From NCBI GenBank assembly GCA_034669145.1, contig JAXDNY010000084.1, positions 1 to 17,993 on the forward strand: 17,993 bases of DNA, written 5' to 3'. The stretch is from PALSA-894 sp034669145. Lineage in GTDB: Bacteria; Pseudomonadota; Alphaproteobacteria; Rhizobiales; Xanthobacteraceae. Both the position numbers and the translations under genes were made by a program. Positions 1-7,310 of this stretch are shown here, in pieces; within the stretch, counting starts at the first letter, position 1; each line of letters starts with the position of its first letter. The notes under the pieces were generated by a model, which was not told the DNA's origin, made no database searches, and was given only the letters and a program-made list of their open reading frames with translations.

Positions 1-576
1 GTCGCAAGCCGTTTTCATGGCGGCGTGGAAGGCGAGGGTGTCCGGATCATCCTGCGTGCGGCGCTTGTCGAGCACCGGCGTCAGGTCGGCGCCGCCGCCG
101 AACCAGGCCTTGGTGGTGACCACAAAGCGCGTATTCATGTGCACGGCCGGCACGTGCGGATTGTGCATGTGGGCGATCACAGAGACGCCCGAAGCCCAGA
201 AGCGCGGGTCCTCCGCGGCGCCCGGGATCTGATCGCGGAATTCCGGCGCGAACTCGCCGTGCACGGTCGAGGCATGCACGCCGACCTTCTCGAACACGCG
301 GCCGGTCATCATTGCCATCGTGCCGCCGCCGTCCCCCTCCCCACCCTCCCCCGCATGCGGGGGAGGGTGGGGAGGGGGCTTGCGCTCCCATGGCGTGCGG
401 AGAAACCGCCCGGGCGCGCGGTCGCCCAGCGGCGCGCCGGCCGGCAGCGCATCCTCGAGCGCCTCGAATGCCGCGCAGATGTCGTCCCGCAACATCTCGA
501 ACCAGGCGCGGGCGCGCGATTTGCGCGGCTCCAGCATGGCGGCCTCGGGTGCGGGGGCACTCATCGTATCATTCAT
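1..576 (-). CDS. hemF: Oxygen-dependent coproporphyrinogen III oxidase, partial (3' end outside window)
   Basis: HemF converts coproporphyrinogen III to protoporphyrinogen IX by O2-dependent oxidative decarboxylation in cytoplasmic haem synthesis. The first 192 residues are present; the family is usually about 300, and the rest lies beyond base 1. Family signatures seen are GRVFEKVGVHASTVHG (92-107), the FWASGVSVIAHMHNPHVPAVHMNTR region (about 127-150, containing the conserved His block) and WFGGGADLTP (158-167). The ATG at 576 overlaps the trmL stop by 8 nt, implying coupling; an alternative in-frame ATG lies at 564. Residues 67-81 (PPPHPPPHAGEGGEG) form an unusual insertion between the TPWERK and DGGGTMAM segments, where the E. 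coli protein as I recall it runs almost directly from WQRE to GGGG. The reading frame stays open, so this is probably a functional gene. Identification is confident; the effect of the insert is unknown. Confidence 0.93.
   Translation of the reverse strand, partial: MNDTMSAPAPEAAMLEPRKSRARAWFEMLRDDICAAFEALEDALPAGAPLGDRAPGRFLRTPWERKPPPHPPPHAGEGGEGDGGGTMAMMTGRVFEKVGVHASTVHGEFAPEFRDQIPGAAEDPRFWASGVSVIAHMHNPHVPAVHMNTRFVVTTKAWFGGGADLTPVLDKRRTQDDPDTLAFHAAMKTACD
333..378. repeat. Perfect 46-bp palindrome inside hemF
   Basis: Every base from 333 to 378 pairs with its mirror around the centre at 355/356 (GCATGC core, arms of C-runs and G-runs). On the hemF strand it supplies 15 in-frame codons (334-378), translated Pro/His/Gly/Glu-rich. 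The composition and the 'gcgggggaggg' string resemble the REP-like repeat at the window end (17861-17880), so the two probably belong to one repeat family. Confidence 0.9.
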
Positions 577-1030
577 GCCGCATGCCGCCGGTCTGCCGCA
601 ACGCCTCGCCGGCCGCCATCGCACAGGCCATCGCGACATTGAGCGAGCGCAGGCCCGGCCGCATCGGGATCGTGAGCCGCGCATCCGCGGCGGCGTGGAC
701 ATCCTCAGGCACGCCGGCCGACTCGCGCCCGAACAGCAGGATGTCGTCCGCCGCGTAGGGATGATCCAGGTAGGACTTTGCCGCCCGCGTCGTGAACAGC
801 ACGAGCTTGTGCTTCTCGCCGCGCCGCCAGGCATCGAATGCCGCCCACGACGAATGCCGCCGCAGCGTCACCCGATCGAGGTAGTCCATTCCGGCGCGGC
901 GGAACGCGCGGTCGGAGACCGGAAAGCCTGCCGGCTCGATGATGTGAGCCGCGACCCCGAGGCAGGCGCAGAGCCGCAGAATCGTTCCGGTATTCTGCGC
1001 GATGTCGGGCTCGTAGAGGGCAAGTCGCAT
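569..1030 (-). CDS. trmL: tRNA (cytidine(34)-2'-O)-methyltransferase, SPOUT family
   Basis: TrmL 2'-O-methylates the wobble nucleotide of certain leucine tRNAs using S-adenosylmethionine. The 153-residue protein has the usual size for this minimal SPOUT enzyme. The N-terminus MRLALYEPDIAQNTGTILRL is typical of the family. The knot-forming SAM-binding motifs are FGRESAGVP (100-108) and IPMRPGLRSLNVA (121-133). The start at 1030 is the first ATG and gives the canonical N-terminus. It lies upstream of hemF on the same strand, with the stop overlapping the hemF start (ATGAATGA), so the pair is likely cotranscribed. It diverges from the bc1 operon across a 263-bp gap. Confidence 0.93.
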   Translation of the reverse strand: MRLALYEPDIAQNTGTILRLCACLGVAAHIIEPAGFPVSDRAFRRAGMDYLDRVTLRRHSSWAAFDAWRRGEKHKLVLFTTRAAKSYLDHPYAADDILLFGRESAGVPEDVHAAADARLTIPMRPGLRSLNVAMACAMAAGEALRQTGGMRHE

Positions 1031-1293
1031 GACGCATTAGCGGCATCCGGCCGGGCTCCGATCAAGCCAAAACATCGTGTTCCACGAGCGATTTAACCGG
1101 ACCGGGGGACAGGGCGCGAGTGCGGGCTTGCCTATGGCCTGCAAGGGTGCCAATAAAACGCCGCCGGATCGCGCCGCTAGGTCCTCCCAGGACCGGTTGT
1201 GGTGCTGCCGTTCGCCGCCAGGCGCGTCGTGAGGGGCGAAGTCCTTGTCTGTCGCGCGAGCGTGCCGACCGGCAAGGGGAAAGGGCCTTTATC

Positions 1294-1821
1294 GTGACTA
1301 CCACTACTGCGGTCGAGCCCACTCGCCGTGATTTTCTCTATATCGCCACGGGCACGGTCGGAGCGGTCGGTGCTGCCGCCGTTGCCTGGCCGCTGATCAG
1401 CCAGATGAACCCGGATGCCTCGACGATCGCGGCGGGCGCGCCGATCGAGGTCGACCTTGCACCCATCGCCGAGGGGCAGGTGATCAAGGTGTTCTGGCGT
1501 TCCAAGCCGATCTTCGTCGGCCACCGCAGCAAAAAAGAGATCGACGAGGCGCGCTCGGTCGATGTCAAGACGTTGCCCGATCCGCAGACCGATCAGGCGC
1601 GCGTGAAGCAGGGTCACGACCAGTGGCTCGTGCTGATCGGCATCTGCACGCATCTCGGCTGCATCCCGCTCGCACATCAAGGAAACTACGACGGTTTCTT
1701 CTGCCCCTGTCACGGTTCGCAATACGACAGCTCGGGGCGCATCCGTCAGGGACCCGCCCCCTCCAACCTCGTGGTCCCGCCCTACGAATTCGTCTCCGAC
1801 ACCAAGATCCGCATCGGCTGA
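1294..1821 (+). CDS. petA: Ubiquinol-cytochrome c reductase Rieske iron-sulfur subunit
   Basis: This is the [2Fe-2S] subunit of the bc1 complex; it takes an electron from ubiquinol at the Qo site and passes it to cytochrome c1. The GTG at 1294 is preceded by a GGGGAAAGGG purine tract and gives 175 residues, close to the usual alphaproteobacterial length; the in-frame ATG at 1120 would add an unlikely arginine-rich extension. The N-terminal TRRDFLY followed by a hydrophobic stretch (about 16-35) is a twin-arginine signal-anchor, as expected for a cofactor-loaded protein. Cluster-binding motifs CTHLGC and CPCHGS are intact. The stop is 32 nt before fbcH, so they form one operon. A small hairpin (ggtcct/aggacc, 1180-1194) lies in the leader. 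The symbol could equally be fbcF. Confidence 0.96.
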   Translation: MTTTTAVEPTRRDFLYIATGTVGAVGAAAVAWPLISQMNPDASTIAAGAPIEVDLAPIAEGQVIKVFWRSKPIFVGHRSKKEIDEARSVDVKTLPDPQTDQARVKQGHDQWLVLIGICTHLGCIPLAHQGNYDGFFCPCHGSQYDSSGRIRQGPAPSNLVVPPYEFVSDTKIRIG

Positions 1822-1853
1822 TCCCACGCAATCGTCTTCCAGGATTGAATAGA

Positions 1854-3917
1854 ATGAGCGGGCCGTCGACTTATCAGCCGCAAAACGCATTCCTGAAATG
1901 GTTCGAGGCGCGCCTGCCGATCGGCGGGCTGATCCACTCCTCCTTCGTCGCCTATCCGACCCCGAAGAACCTGAACTACTGGTGGACCTTCGGAGCGATC
2001 CTCTCGGTCATGCTCGGCGCGCAGATCGTCACCGGCATCATCCTGACGATGCATTACACGCCGCATGTCGACATGGCGTTCACGTCGGTCGAGCACATCA
2101 TGCGCGACGTGAACTACGGCTGGCTGTTGCGCTATCTGCACTCCAATGGCGCGTCGATGTTCTTCGTCGCCGTCTACATCCACATGTTCCGCGGCCTCTA
2201 CTACGGCTCGTACAAGGAGCCGCGCGAGGTGCTGTGGATCCTCGGCGTGATCATCTACCTCTTGATGATGGCGACCGGCTTCCTCGGCTACACGCTGCCG
2301 TGGGGGCAGATGAGCTTCTGGGGCGCGACCGTCATCACCAACTTCTTCTCGGCGATCCCGATCGTCGGCGAGTCGGTCGTGACCTGGCTGTGGGGCGGCT
2401 ATGCGGTCGGCAATCCGACCCTGCAGCGCTTCTTCTCGCTGCACTACCTGTTGCCGTTCGTCATCGTCGGCGTGGTCGTGCTGCACGTCTGGGCGCTGCA
2501 CGTCGCGGGCCAGAACAACCCGGCCGGAATCGATCCGAAATCCGGGCAGGACACCGTGCCGTTCACGCCGCACGCGACCATGAAGGACGGCTTCATGGTG
2601 GCGGTGTTCTGCCTGTTCTTTGCGTGGTTCGTGTTCTACATCCCGAACTATCTCGGCCACGCCGACAACTACATCCCGGCCAATCCGGGTGTGACGCCGA
2701 CGCACATCGTGCCGGAATGGTACTATCTGCCGTTCTACGCGATCCTGCGTTCGATCCCGAACAAGCTCGCGGGCGTGCTCGCGATGTTCGGCTCGATCTT
2801 GATCCTGTGCTTCCTGCCGTGGCTCGACACCTCGCGGGTGAAGTCGGCGACCTACCGGCCGCTCTACAAGCAGTTCTTCTGGGTGTTCGTGCTGGTCTGC
2901 CTCGGGCTCGGCTGGCTCGGCTCGAAGCCCGCCGAAGGCGGCTACGTGATCGCGGCCCGCGTGCTCACCGCCTACTACTTTATCCACTTCCTGGTCATCT
3001 TCCCGCTGCTCGGGCTGATCGAGACACCGCGCCCGCTGCCGAACTCGATCTCCGAAGCTGTGCTGAAAAAGGCGGCCGCCGTGCTGCTGGCGCTCGGCAT
3101 CGGCGCAGCCTCGTTCCTTGCGATGCCGGGAAGCGCGTTCGCGGCCGACGACACGCCGCATCCGCCGCGCAACAAATGGTCATTCGCGGGCGGCTTCGGC
3201 AAGTTCGACCGGGCGCAGCTGCAGCGCGGCTTCAAGGTCTACAAGGAGGTCTGCCAGACCTGCCACGGCCTGAGCCTGCTCTCGTTCCGCAATCTCGCCG
3301 ATCCGGGCGGTCCCGAATTCAGCGCCGCGCAGGCGGCCACGATCGCGGCGGACTACAAGGTGCAGGACGGCCCCAACGACCAGGGCGAGATGTTCGAGCG
3401 CAACGGCCGGCTGGCCGACCGTTTTCCGCCGCCGAGCACATGGAAGAACGAGGCGCAGGCGCGGCTGCTCTACAACGGCACGGTGCCGCCCGACATGTCG
3501 GTACTCGCCAAGGCGCGTAGCTACGAGCGCGGATTTCCGCTGTTCATCGTCGATGCGCTGCCGTTCTTCCAGTATCAGGAGCACGGGGTCGACTACATCA
3601 CGGCGCTGCTGAAGGGCTACAAGGACAAGCCGCCGGCGGGCTTCACGCTTCCGGCCGGCGGCAACTACAACGAATACTTCCCCGGCCATGCGATCGCGAT
3701 GCCGCCGCCCTTGACCGACGGCCGCGTCGACTACACCGACGGCAGCCCGGCAACGCTCGACCAGTATGCCAAGGACGTCTCCGCCTTCATGATGTGGGCG
3801 GCCGAGCCGCACCTCGAGGCGCGCAAGCGCATCGGCTTCCAGGTGATGATCTTCCTCGTGATCTTCGCCGGGCTGATGTACTTCACCAAGAAGAAGGTCT
3901 GGTCCGACGTGCATTAG
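1854..3917 (+). CDS. fbcH: Cytochrome b / cytochrome c1 fusion precursor of the bc1 complex
   Basis: One 687-residue polyprotein holds both haem subunits of ubiquinol-cytochrome c reductase. The cytochrome b part (about 1-410) has the two haem-b ligand pairs H96/H110 and H197/H211 and the Qo-site PEWY at 287-290. A hydrophobic segment (about 406-425) ending AFA-ADD (430/431) looks like an internal signal peptide. The cytochrome c1 part follows, with CQTCH (C467, C470, H471), the probable axial Met616 in GHAIAMPPPL, and a C-terminal anchor helix (about 660-677). In Bradyrhizobium the fusion is known to be cut by signal peptidase into separate b and c1 proteins; I infer the same here. The ATG at 1854 gives the expected cytochrome b N-terminus, so the longer upstream open frame is not used. 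It is operonic with petA. Confidence 0.97.
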   Translation: MSGPSTYQPQNAFLKWFEARLPIGGLIHSSFVAYPTPKNLNYWWTFGAILSVMLGAQIVTGIILTMHYTPHVDMAFTSVEHIMRDVNYGWLLRYLHSNGASMFFVAVYIHMFRGLYYGSYKEPREVLWILGVIIYLLMMATGFLGYTLPWGQMSFWGATVITNFFSAIPIVGESVVTWLWGGYAVGNPTLQRFFSLHYLLPFVIVGVVVLHVWALHVAGQNNPAGIDPKSGQDTVPFTPHATMKDGFMVAVFCLFFAWFVFYIPNYLGHADNYIPANPGVTPTHIVPEWYYLPFYAILRSIPNKLAGVLAMFGSILILCFLPWLDTSRVKSATYRPLYKQFFWVFVLVCLGLGWLGSKPAEGGYVIAARVLTAYYFIHFLVIFPLLGLIETPRPLPNSISEAVLKKAAAVLLALGIGAASFLAMPGSAFAADDTPHPPRNKWSFAGGFGKFDRAQLQRGFKVYKEVCQTCHGLSLLSFRNLADPGGPEFSAAQAATIAADYKVQDGPNDQGEMFERNGRLADRFPPPSTWKNEAQARLLYNGTVPPDMSVLAKARSYERGFPLFIVDALPFFQYQEHGVDYITALLKGYKDKPPAGFTLPAGGNYNEYFPGHAIAMPPPLTDGRVDYTDGSPATLDQYAKDVSAFMMWAAEPHLEARKRIGFQVMIFLVIFAGLMYFTKKKVWSDVH

Positions 3918-4097
3918 CACGCGCACTCACATCGCGGCCTGAGCGATACGCCGGCGAGCAGCGCCTTCGCCCCAGCAGGCCCAAGCGGCCGGGCCAGCCG
4001 CCCGCGATCCTTTCCCGTCGCCGGGCATTACCTTCAAGGGCGGCTTGGGATACGCTTCGGCGTGACCTGATTGCGGGCGTGAACTGCTCGGAGACGA

Positions 4098-5297
4098 ATG
4101 ACCAAGGTATCGGTCGGCGAAATCATTGCTCTGCGCCCGGGGCGCGACCGCGTCGATGACCTCCTAGGCGCGGTTGTGCCCGCGCGTCCGGAGCATCCGC
4201 GGCCGGCGAACGGCACCGGCACCGATCCTGGCAATGTCGTGCCGTTCATGCGCCCCGGCGGAGAGCGCGCGGCGCCCGCTGTCGCATTGCCGGCAGGCAC
4301 GGCACGGCTTGCACGCGCGGATCTCATGCGCGAGCGCGCACGGCTCGCGGCGTTCGGGACTGTTTCGATGGCTGTACACGCTGCACTGTTCGTAGCGTTC
4401 TGGCGCGAGCCGCCGCCGCTTACGAGCATCGGCGTCGAGGTGATTTCGGTCGAGATCGTCGTCGGTGCGACCGCGCTGGCCGGTATCGCGACCACGCCAA
4501 GCGAACAGCAGGTCAATTCCGCCGCCGCTCCCGACACCGAGGCGACCGACACCGACAAGGCCGAGGAGAAGGCAACCGCGCAGCCGCAGACCGTCGAGGT
4601 CGCGCGCGAAGAATCCGCGCCGGAGCAGAAGACCGAGCAGCCAAAGGCCCGGGAGGCAAAACCGGACGAGCCGAAATTCGAGATCGCTGCCGCGCCGCAG
4701 GAGCCCGCGCGGGCCGAGCAGAAGCCAGCCGTCGCGATGGTCGAGGCGCCCGCGCCCGACACTGCGACCGCAAAGCCGCAGGAGACTCCGCCTTCGCCGA
4801 CCGCGGTAACGCTCCTGCCGCAACCGGAGGAGAAGCCGGACGAGAAGAAGCCCGAGGCGAACCCGGTGCAGGCCGCGCCCCCGAAGCCCGTGAAGGACGC
4901 CAAGCCCGCCAAAGAGCAGCGGCGCATCGCGGCTCCGACGCGCGAGAATTCGTCCCGCGAGGCGAAGGCTTCGACGCCGTCGACCGCGGCGAACAATGTC
5001 GGCGTCGGCCGTTCCGACAATTCCAGCAACTACTCCGGCCTCGTGTCGGCGCACCTGCGCCGCCACCACCAATACCCTTCCGACGCGCGCAGCCGCGGCG
5101 ACCAGGGCACCGCCACGGTGAGCTTCGGCCTCGACGGCGGCGGTCGCGTGACGTCCGCGCGGCTCGTGAGCGGCTCTGGAATTGCCAGCATCGATCAGGA
5201 GGTGCAGGCTATGGTGCGGCGCGCATCGCCGTTTCCGGCGCCGCCGGGCGGACGCGCACAGAGCTTCACCGTTCCGGTGAGCTTCCGTTTGAATTGA
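4098..5297 (+). CDS. TonB-family energy transducer
   Basis: TonB couples the inner-membrane proton-motive force, through ExbB/ExbD, to outer-membrane receptors for iron chelates or haem. The 399-residue product has an uncommonly long cytoplasmic N-terminus (about 80 residues). One membrane helix follows at about 83-102 (RLAAFGTVSMAVHAALFVAFW region). Next is a long Pro/Glu/Lys/Ala-rich periplasm-spanning linker (about 140-300). The C-terminal TonB domain (about 312-399) contains the YPSDARSRGDQGTATVSFGL segment and ends VPVSFRLN. A GGAG motif precedes the ATG. No exbB or exbD lies in the window. The gene 52 nt downstream is a haem-degrading monooxygenase, so haem uptake is the likely job, but the receptor is not visible. 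Confidence 0.88.
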   Translation: MTKVSVGEIIALRPGRDRVDDLLGAVVPARPEHPRPANGTGTDPGNVVPFMRPGGERAAPAVALPAGTARLARADLMRERARLAAFGTVSMAVHAALFVAFWREPPPLTSIGVEVISVEIVVGATALAGIATTPSEQQVNSAAAPDTEATDTDKAEEKATAQPQTVEVAREESAPEQKTEQPKAREAKPDEPKFEIAAAPQEPARAEQKPAVAMVEAPAPDTATAKPQETPPSPTAVTLLPQPEEKPDEKKPEANPVQAAPPKPVKDAKPAKEQRRIAAPTRENSSREAKASTPSTAANNVGVGRSDNSSNYSGLVSAHLRRHHQYPSDARSRGDQGTATVSFGLDGGGRVTSARLVSGSGIASIDQEVQAMVRRASPFPAPPGGRAQSFTVPVSFRLN

Positions 5298-5349
5298 TTG
5301 CCGCAAGCCCGTATTGCCAGCGCTACACGCTTCCACAAGGAGACGACTG

Positions 5350-5688
5350 ATGTTCATCGCCATGAACCGCTTTCAGGTGGTCAAGGGCAAAGAAGAAGCC
5401 TTTGAACACCTGTGGCAGAGCCGCGACAGCTATCTGCACGAGCTCAAGGGCTTCGTCGAATTCCATCTCTTGAAGGGCCCGGAAGCCGAGGACCACACGC
5501 TCTACTCCTCGCATACCGTCTGGGCGAGCAAGGCCGACTTCGAGGCCTGGACCAAGTCCGAGCAATTCCGCCGCGCGCACGCACGCGCCGGCAATGACGG
5601 TAACGCGGCGCCGCTCTATCTCGGCCATCCGAAGTTCGAGGGCTTCGAGGTGAAGCAGACGCTCGATCGCTACGGCAAGGCCGCCTGA
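5350..5688 (+). CDS. hmuQ: IsdG/HmuQ-type haem-degrading monooxygenase (ABM fold)
   Basis: This 112-residue cytoplasmic protein belongs to the antibiotic-biosynthesis-monooxygenase fold; IsdG-type members cleave haem to free iron. The IsdG catalytic residues Asn, Trp and His occur here as N6, W67 and H77, matching the family spacing almost exactly. The N-terminus MFIAMNRFQV and the segment LYSSHTVWASKADFEAWTKS resemble HmuQ/HmuD of Bradyrhizobium as I remember them. AAGGAGA lies 6-12 nt before the ATG. The gene sits between a TonB-family gene (52 nt upstream) and mtnP (3 nt downstream). Family is confident; the symbol is an inference from the triad and the TonB neighbour. Confidence 0.8.
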   Translation: MFIAMNRFQVVKGKEEAFEHLWQSRDSYLHELKGFVEFHLLKGPEAEDHTLYSSHTVWASKADFEAWTKSEQFRRAHARAGNDGNAAPLYLGHPKFEGFEVKQTLDRYGKAA

Positions 5689-5691
5689 GCA

Positions 5692-6567
5692 ATGACCAAA
5701 GCAGTCCTTGGCATCATCGGCGGGTCGGGCGTGTACGACCTGCCGGGCCTGGAGAACGTGCGCGAGGAGAGTATCGCGAGCCCGTGGGGCGAACCGTCCG
5801 GGCCCTTGCGGATCGGCGAAATGTCCGGCCTGCCGGTGGTGTTCTTAGCCCGCCACGACAAGGGTCACCGCCTCTCGCCCTCCGACATCAACTATCGCTC
5901 CAACATCGACGTGCTCAAACGCGCCGGCGTGACCGATCTCGTGTCGCTCTCGGCCTGCGGCTCGTTCAAGGAAGAACTGCCGCCCGGCTCGTTCCTGCTT
6001 GTCGATCAGTTCGTCGACCGCACGCACAAACGCGAGAGCTCGTTCTTCGGCAAGGGCCTGGTCGCGCACGTTTCGATGGCGCACCCGGTCTCGCCGCGCC
6101 TGCGCATCCACATCGCGAATGCCGCGATGGCCGAGGGCATCGAGGTCAAGCGCGACGGCACCTACGTGTGCATGGAAGGCCCGCAGTTCTCCACCCTGGC
6201 CGAAAGCCTCACCTACAAGGGCCTCGGTTACTCGGTGATCGGCATGACCAACATGCCGGAGGCGAAGCTCGCGCGCGAAGCGGAGATTTGTTACGCGACG
6301 GTCGCGATGGTGACCGACTTCGACTGCTGGCACCCCGACCACGACGCCGTCACCGTGCAGGACATCATCACGGTGCTGACCGCGAATGCCGAGAAGGCGA
6401 AGCGGCTGGTCGCGCGGCTGGCGAAGGATTTCCCGCGCGAGCATGAGCCATGTCCCATCGGCTCCGACCGCGCGCTCGACTCGGCGCTGATCACCGCGCC
6501 GGAGGCGCGCGATCCCGAATTGATCCGCAAGCTCGATGCGGTGGCGGGCCGGGTGCTGAACGGCTGA
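5692..6567 (+). CDS. mtnP: S-methyl-5'-thioadenosine phosphorylase
   Basis: MtnP phosphorolyses methylthioadenosine, a polyamine-synthesis by-product, to adenine and 5-methylthioribose-1-phosphate. The 291-residue protein has the phosphate-binding GGSGVYD (10-16), ARHDKGH (53-59), YVCMEGPQFST (158-168), IGMTNMPEAKLAREAEICY (183-201) and TDFDCW (208-213). The DFDCW form favours MTA phosphorylase over inosine/guanosine phosphorylases. The ATG starts 3 nt after the hmuQ stop, so translation is probably coupled. The adenine product is the substrate of apt at 7311, giving a metabolic link across the intervening genes. Confidence 0.95.
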   Translation: MTKAVLGIIGGSGVYDLPGLENVREESIASPWGEPSGPLRIGEMSGLPVVFLARHDKGHRLSPSDINYRSNIDVLKRAGVTDLVSLSACGSFKEELPPGSFLLVDQFVDRTHKRESSFFGKGLVAHVSMAHPVSPRLRIHIANAAMAEGIEVKRDGTYVCMEGPQFSTLAESLTYKGLGYSVIGMTNMPEAKLAREAEICYATVAMVTDFDCWHPDHDAVTVQDIITVLTANAEKAKRLVARLAKDFPREHEPCPIGSDRALDSALITAPEARDPELIRKLDAVAGRVLNG

Positions 6568-6569
6568 CG

Positions 6570-6785
6570 CTACATCTTCATGCCGGGGATATTCAGGCCG
6601 CCGAGCATACTGCCAAAGATCGCCATAATGGCGATCGAGATCAGCGTGATGATGATCGAGAAAATGATGGCTGCCGGAATCGCCGCGAACATCCATTTGA
6701 TGATAATTGCGACGGCGCGCCAGAACGGAATGTCGACGTCGGCGATGGCCACGCGATGCGGCGCGGCTGGCGGTTGAACGGACAT
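6570..6785 (-). CDS. Small hydrophobic membrane protein, unknown function
   Basis: This is a 71-residue protein on the opposite strand, convergent with mtnP (stops 2 nt apart). It has a short polar N-terminus (MSVQPPAAPHRVAIADVDIP) and one long or two short membrane segments between about residues 22 and 62, very rich in Ile/Ala/Met, then GGLNIPGMKM. A strong GGGAGG lies about 9 nt upstream of the ATG at 6785, which argues for real translation and fixes the start; the much longer open frame extending upstream on this strand is an antisense shadow of the cupin and apt. I do not recognise a family with confidence. Confidence 0.65.
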   Translation of the reverse strand: MSVQPPAAPHRVAIADVDIPFWRAVAIIIKWMFAAIPAAIIFSIIITLISIAIMAIFGSMLGGLNIPGMKM

Positions 6786-6854
6786 GGATGCCTCCCGGTT
6801 GTGCCCGGCGCCATGGTTGGCCAAAGTGCCGCGGACCGCAATGGGAGAAATGCG

Positions 6855-7238
6855 ATGCGCATCGTCGATCTCAACTCCGCGCCGCGCGAGGAATGGCGCA
6901 AGGGCGTGCTCACGCGGATGCGCGTTTCGGCGGCGAACGGCGGCACGCAGCTCTGTTTGTTCGAGCAGTGGTGCGAACCGGGGCACGGCGCGCCGACCCA
7001 TCTGCATGCGGTCGAGGAGGTGCTGCACGTGCTGGAGGGCGAGGCCGACGTGTGGGTCGAGGAGAGGCACGCAACGCTCACGCCGGGGCAACTGATGATC
7101 GTGCCGGCCGGCATCAAGCACGGCTTTGCCAACAGCGGGGCCGGCACGCTGCACATCCAGTCGACGCTCGCCGCGCCGGTGTTCGAGGCGGCCTACGACG
7201 ACAAGCGCGAGACGCCGCGGCGCTGGCTGCCGGGCTGA
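6855..7238 (+). CDS. Single-domain cupin protein
   Basis: This 127-residue protein has one conserved beta-barrel cupin_2 domain. Motif 1 is GHGAPTHLHAVEEVLHVLEG with metal ligands H49, H51 and E55; motif 2 is PAGIKHGFAN with H89. All four ligands are present, so metal binding is likely. Small cupins like this serve as dioxygenases, isomerases or sensors, and the substrate cannot be read from sequence. The ATG at 6855 follows GGGAG. It is divergent from the 71-residue membrane protein with 69 bp between start codons, so the two share a promoter region. Confidence 0.85.
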   Translation: MRIVDLNSAPREEWRKGVLTRMRVSAANGGTQLCLFEQWCEPGHGAPTHLHAVEEVLHVLEGEADVWVEERHATLTPGQLMIVPAGIKHGFANSGAGTLHIQSTLAAPVFEAAYDDKRETPRRWLPG

Positions 7239-7276
7239 CCACGACAGTGGATTGTTCGCACCGTTCATGGTTATGG

Positions 7277-7298
7277 ATTCCGGGCCCGGCCCCGGAAT
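7277..7298. repeat. REP-like hairpin just upstream of apt
   Basis: Arms ATTCCGGG (7277-7284) and CCCGGAAT (7291-7298) pair perfectly over 8 bp around a 6-nt loop. With the flanking 'ttatgg...gacgag' this resembles a short intergenic repeat common in Bradyrhizobium-type genomes. It ends 12 nt before the apt start, in a place where it could influence ribosome access. Confidence 0.6.
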
Positions 7299-7310
7299 GA
7301 CGAGAACGAA

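Noticed and set aside
1120..1293. N-terminal extension of the Rieske gene from the ATG at 1120
   Set aside because: It would place an Arg-rich stretch before the twin-arginine signal; the GTG at 1294 with a purine-rich leader gives the family length.
1623..1853. Extension of cytochrome b upstream of 1854
   Set aside because: It would overlap most of the Rieske C-terminus in another frame, and the ATG at 1854 gives the standard N-terminus.
1782..3161. Long minus-strand open frame of 459 codons opposite fbcH
   Set aside because: It is Arg/His/Asp/Glu-rich antisense shadow sequence with no domain; the plus strand encodes the bc1 fusion.
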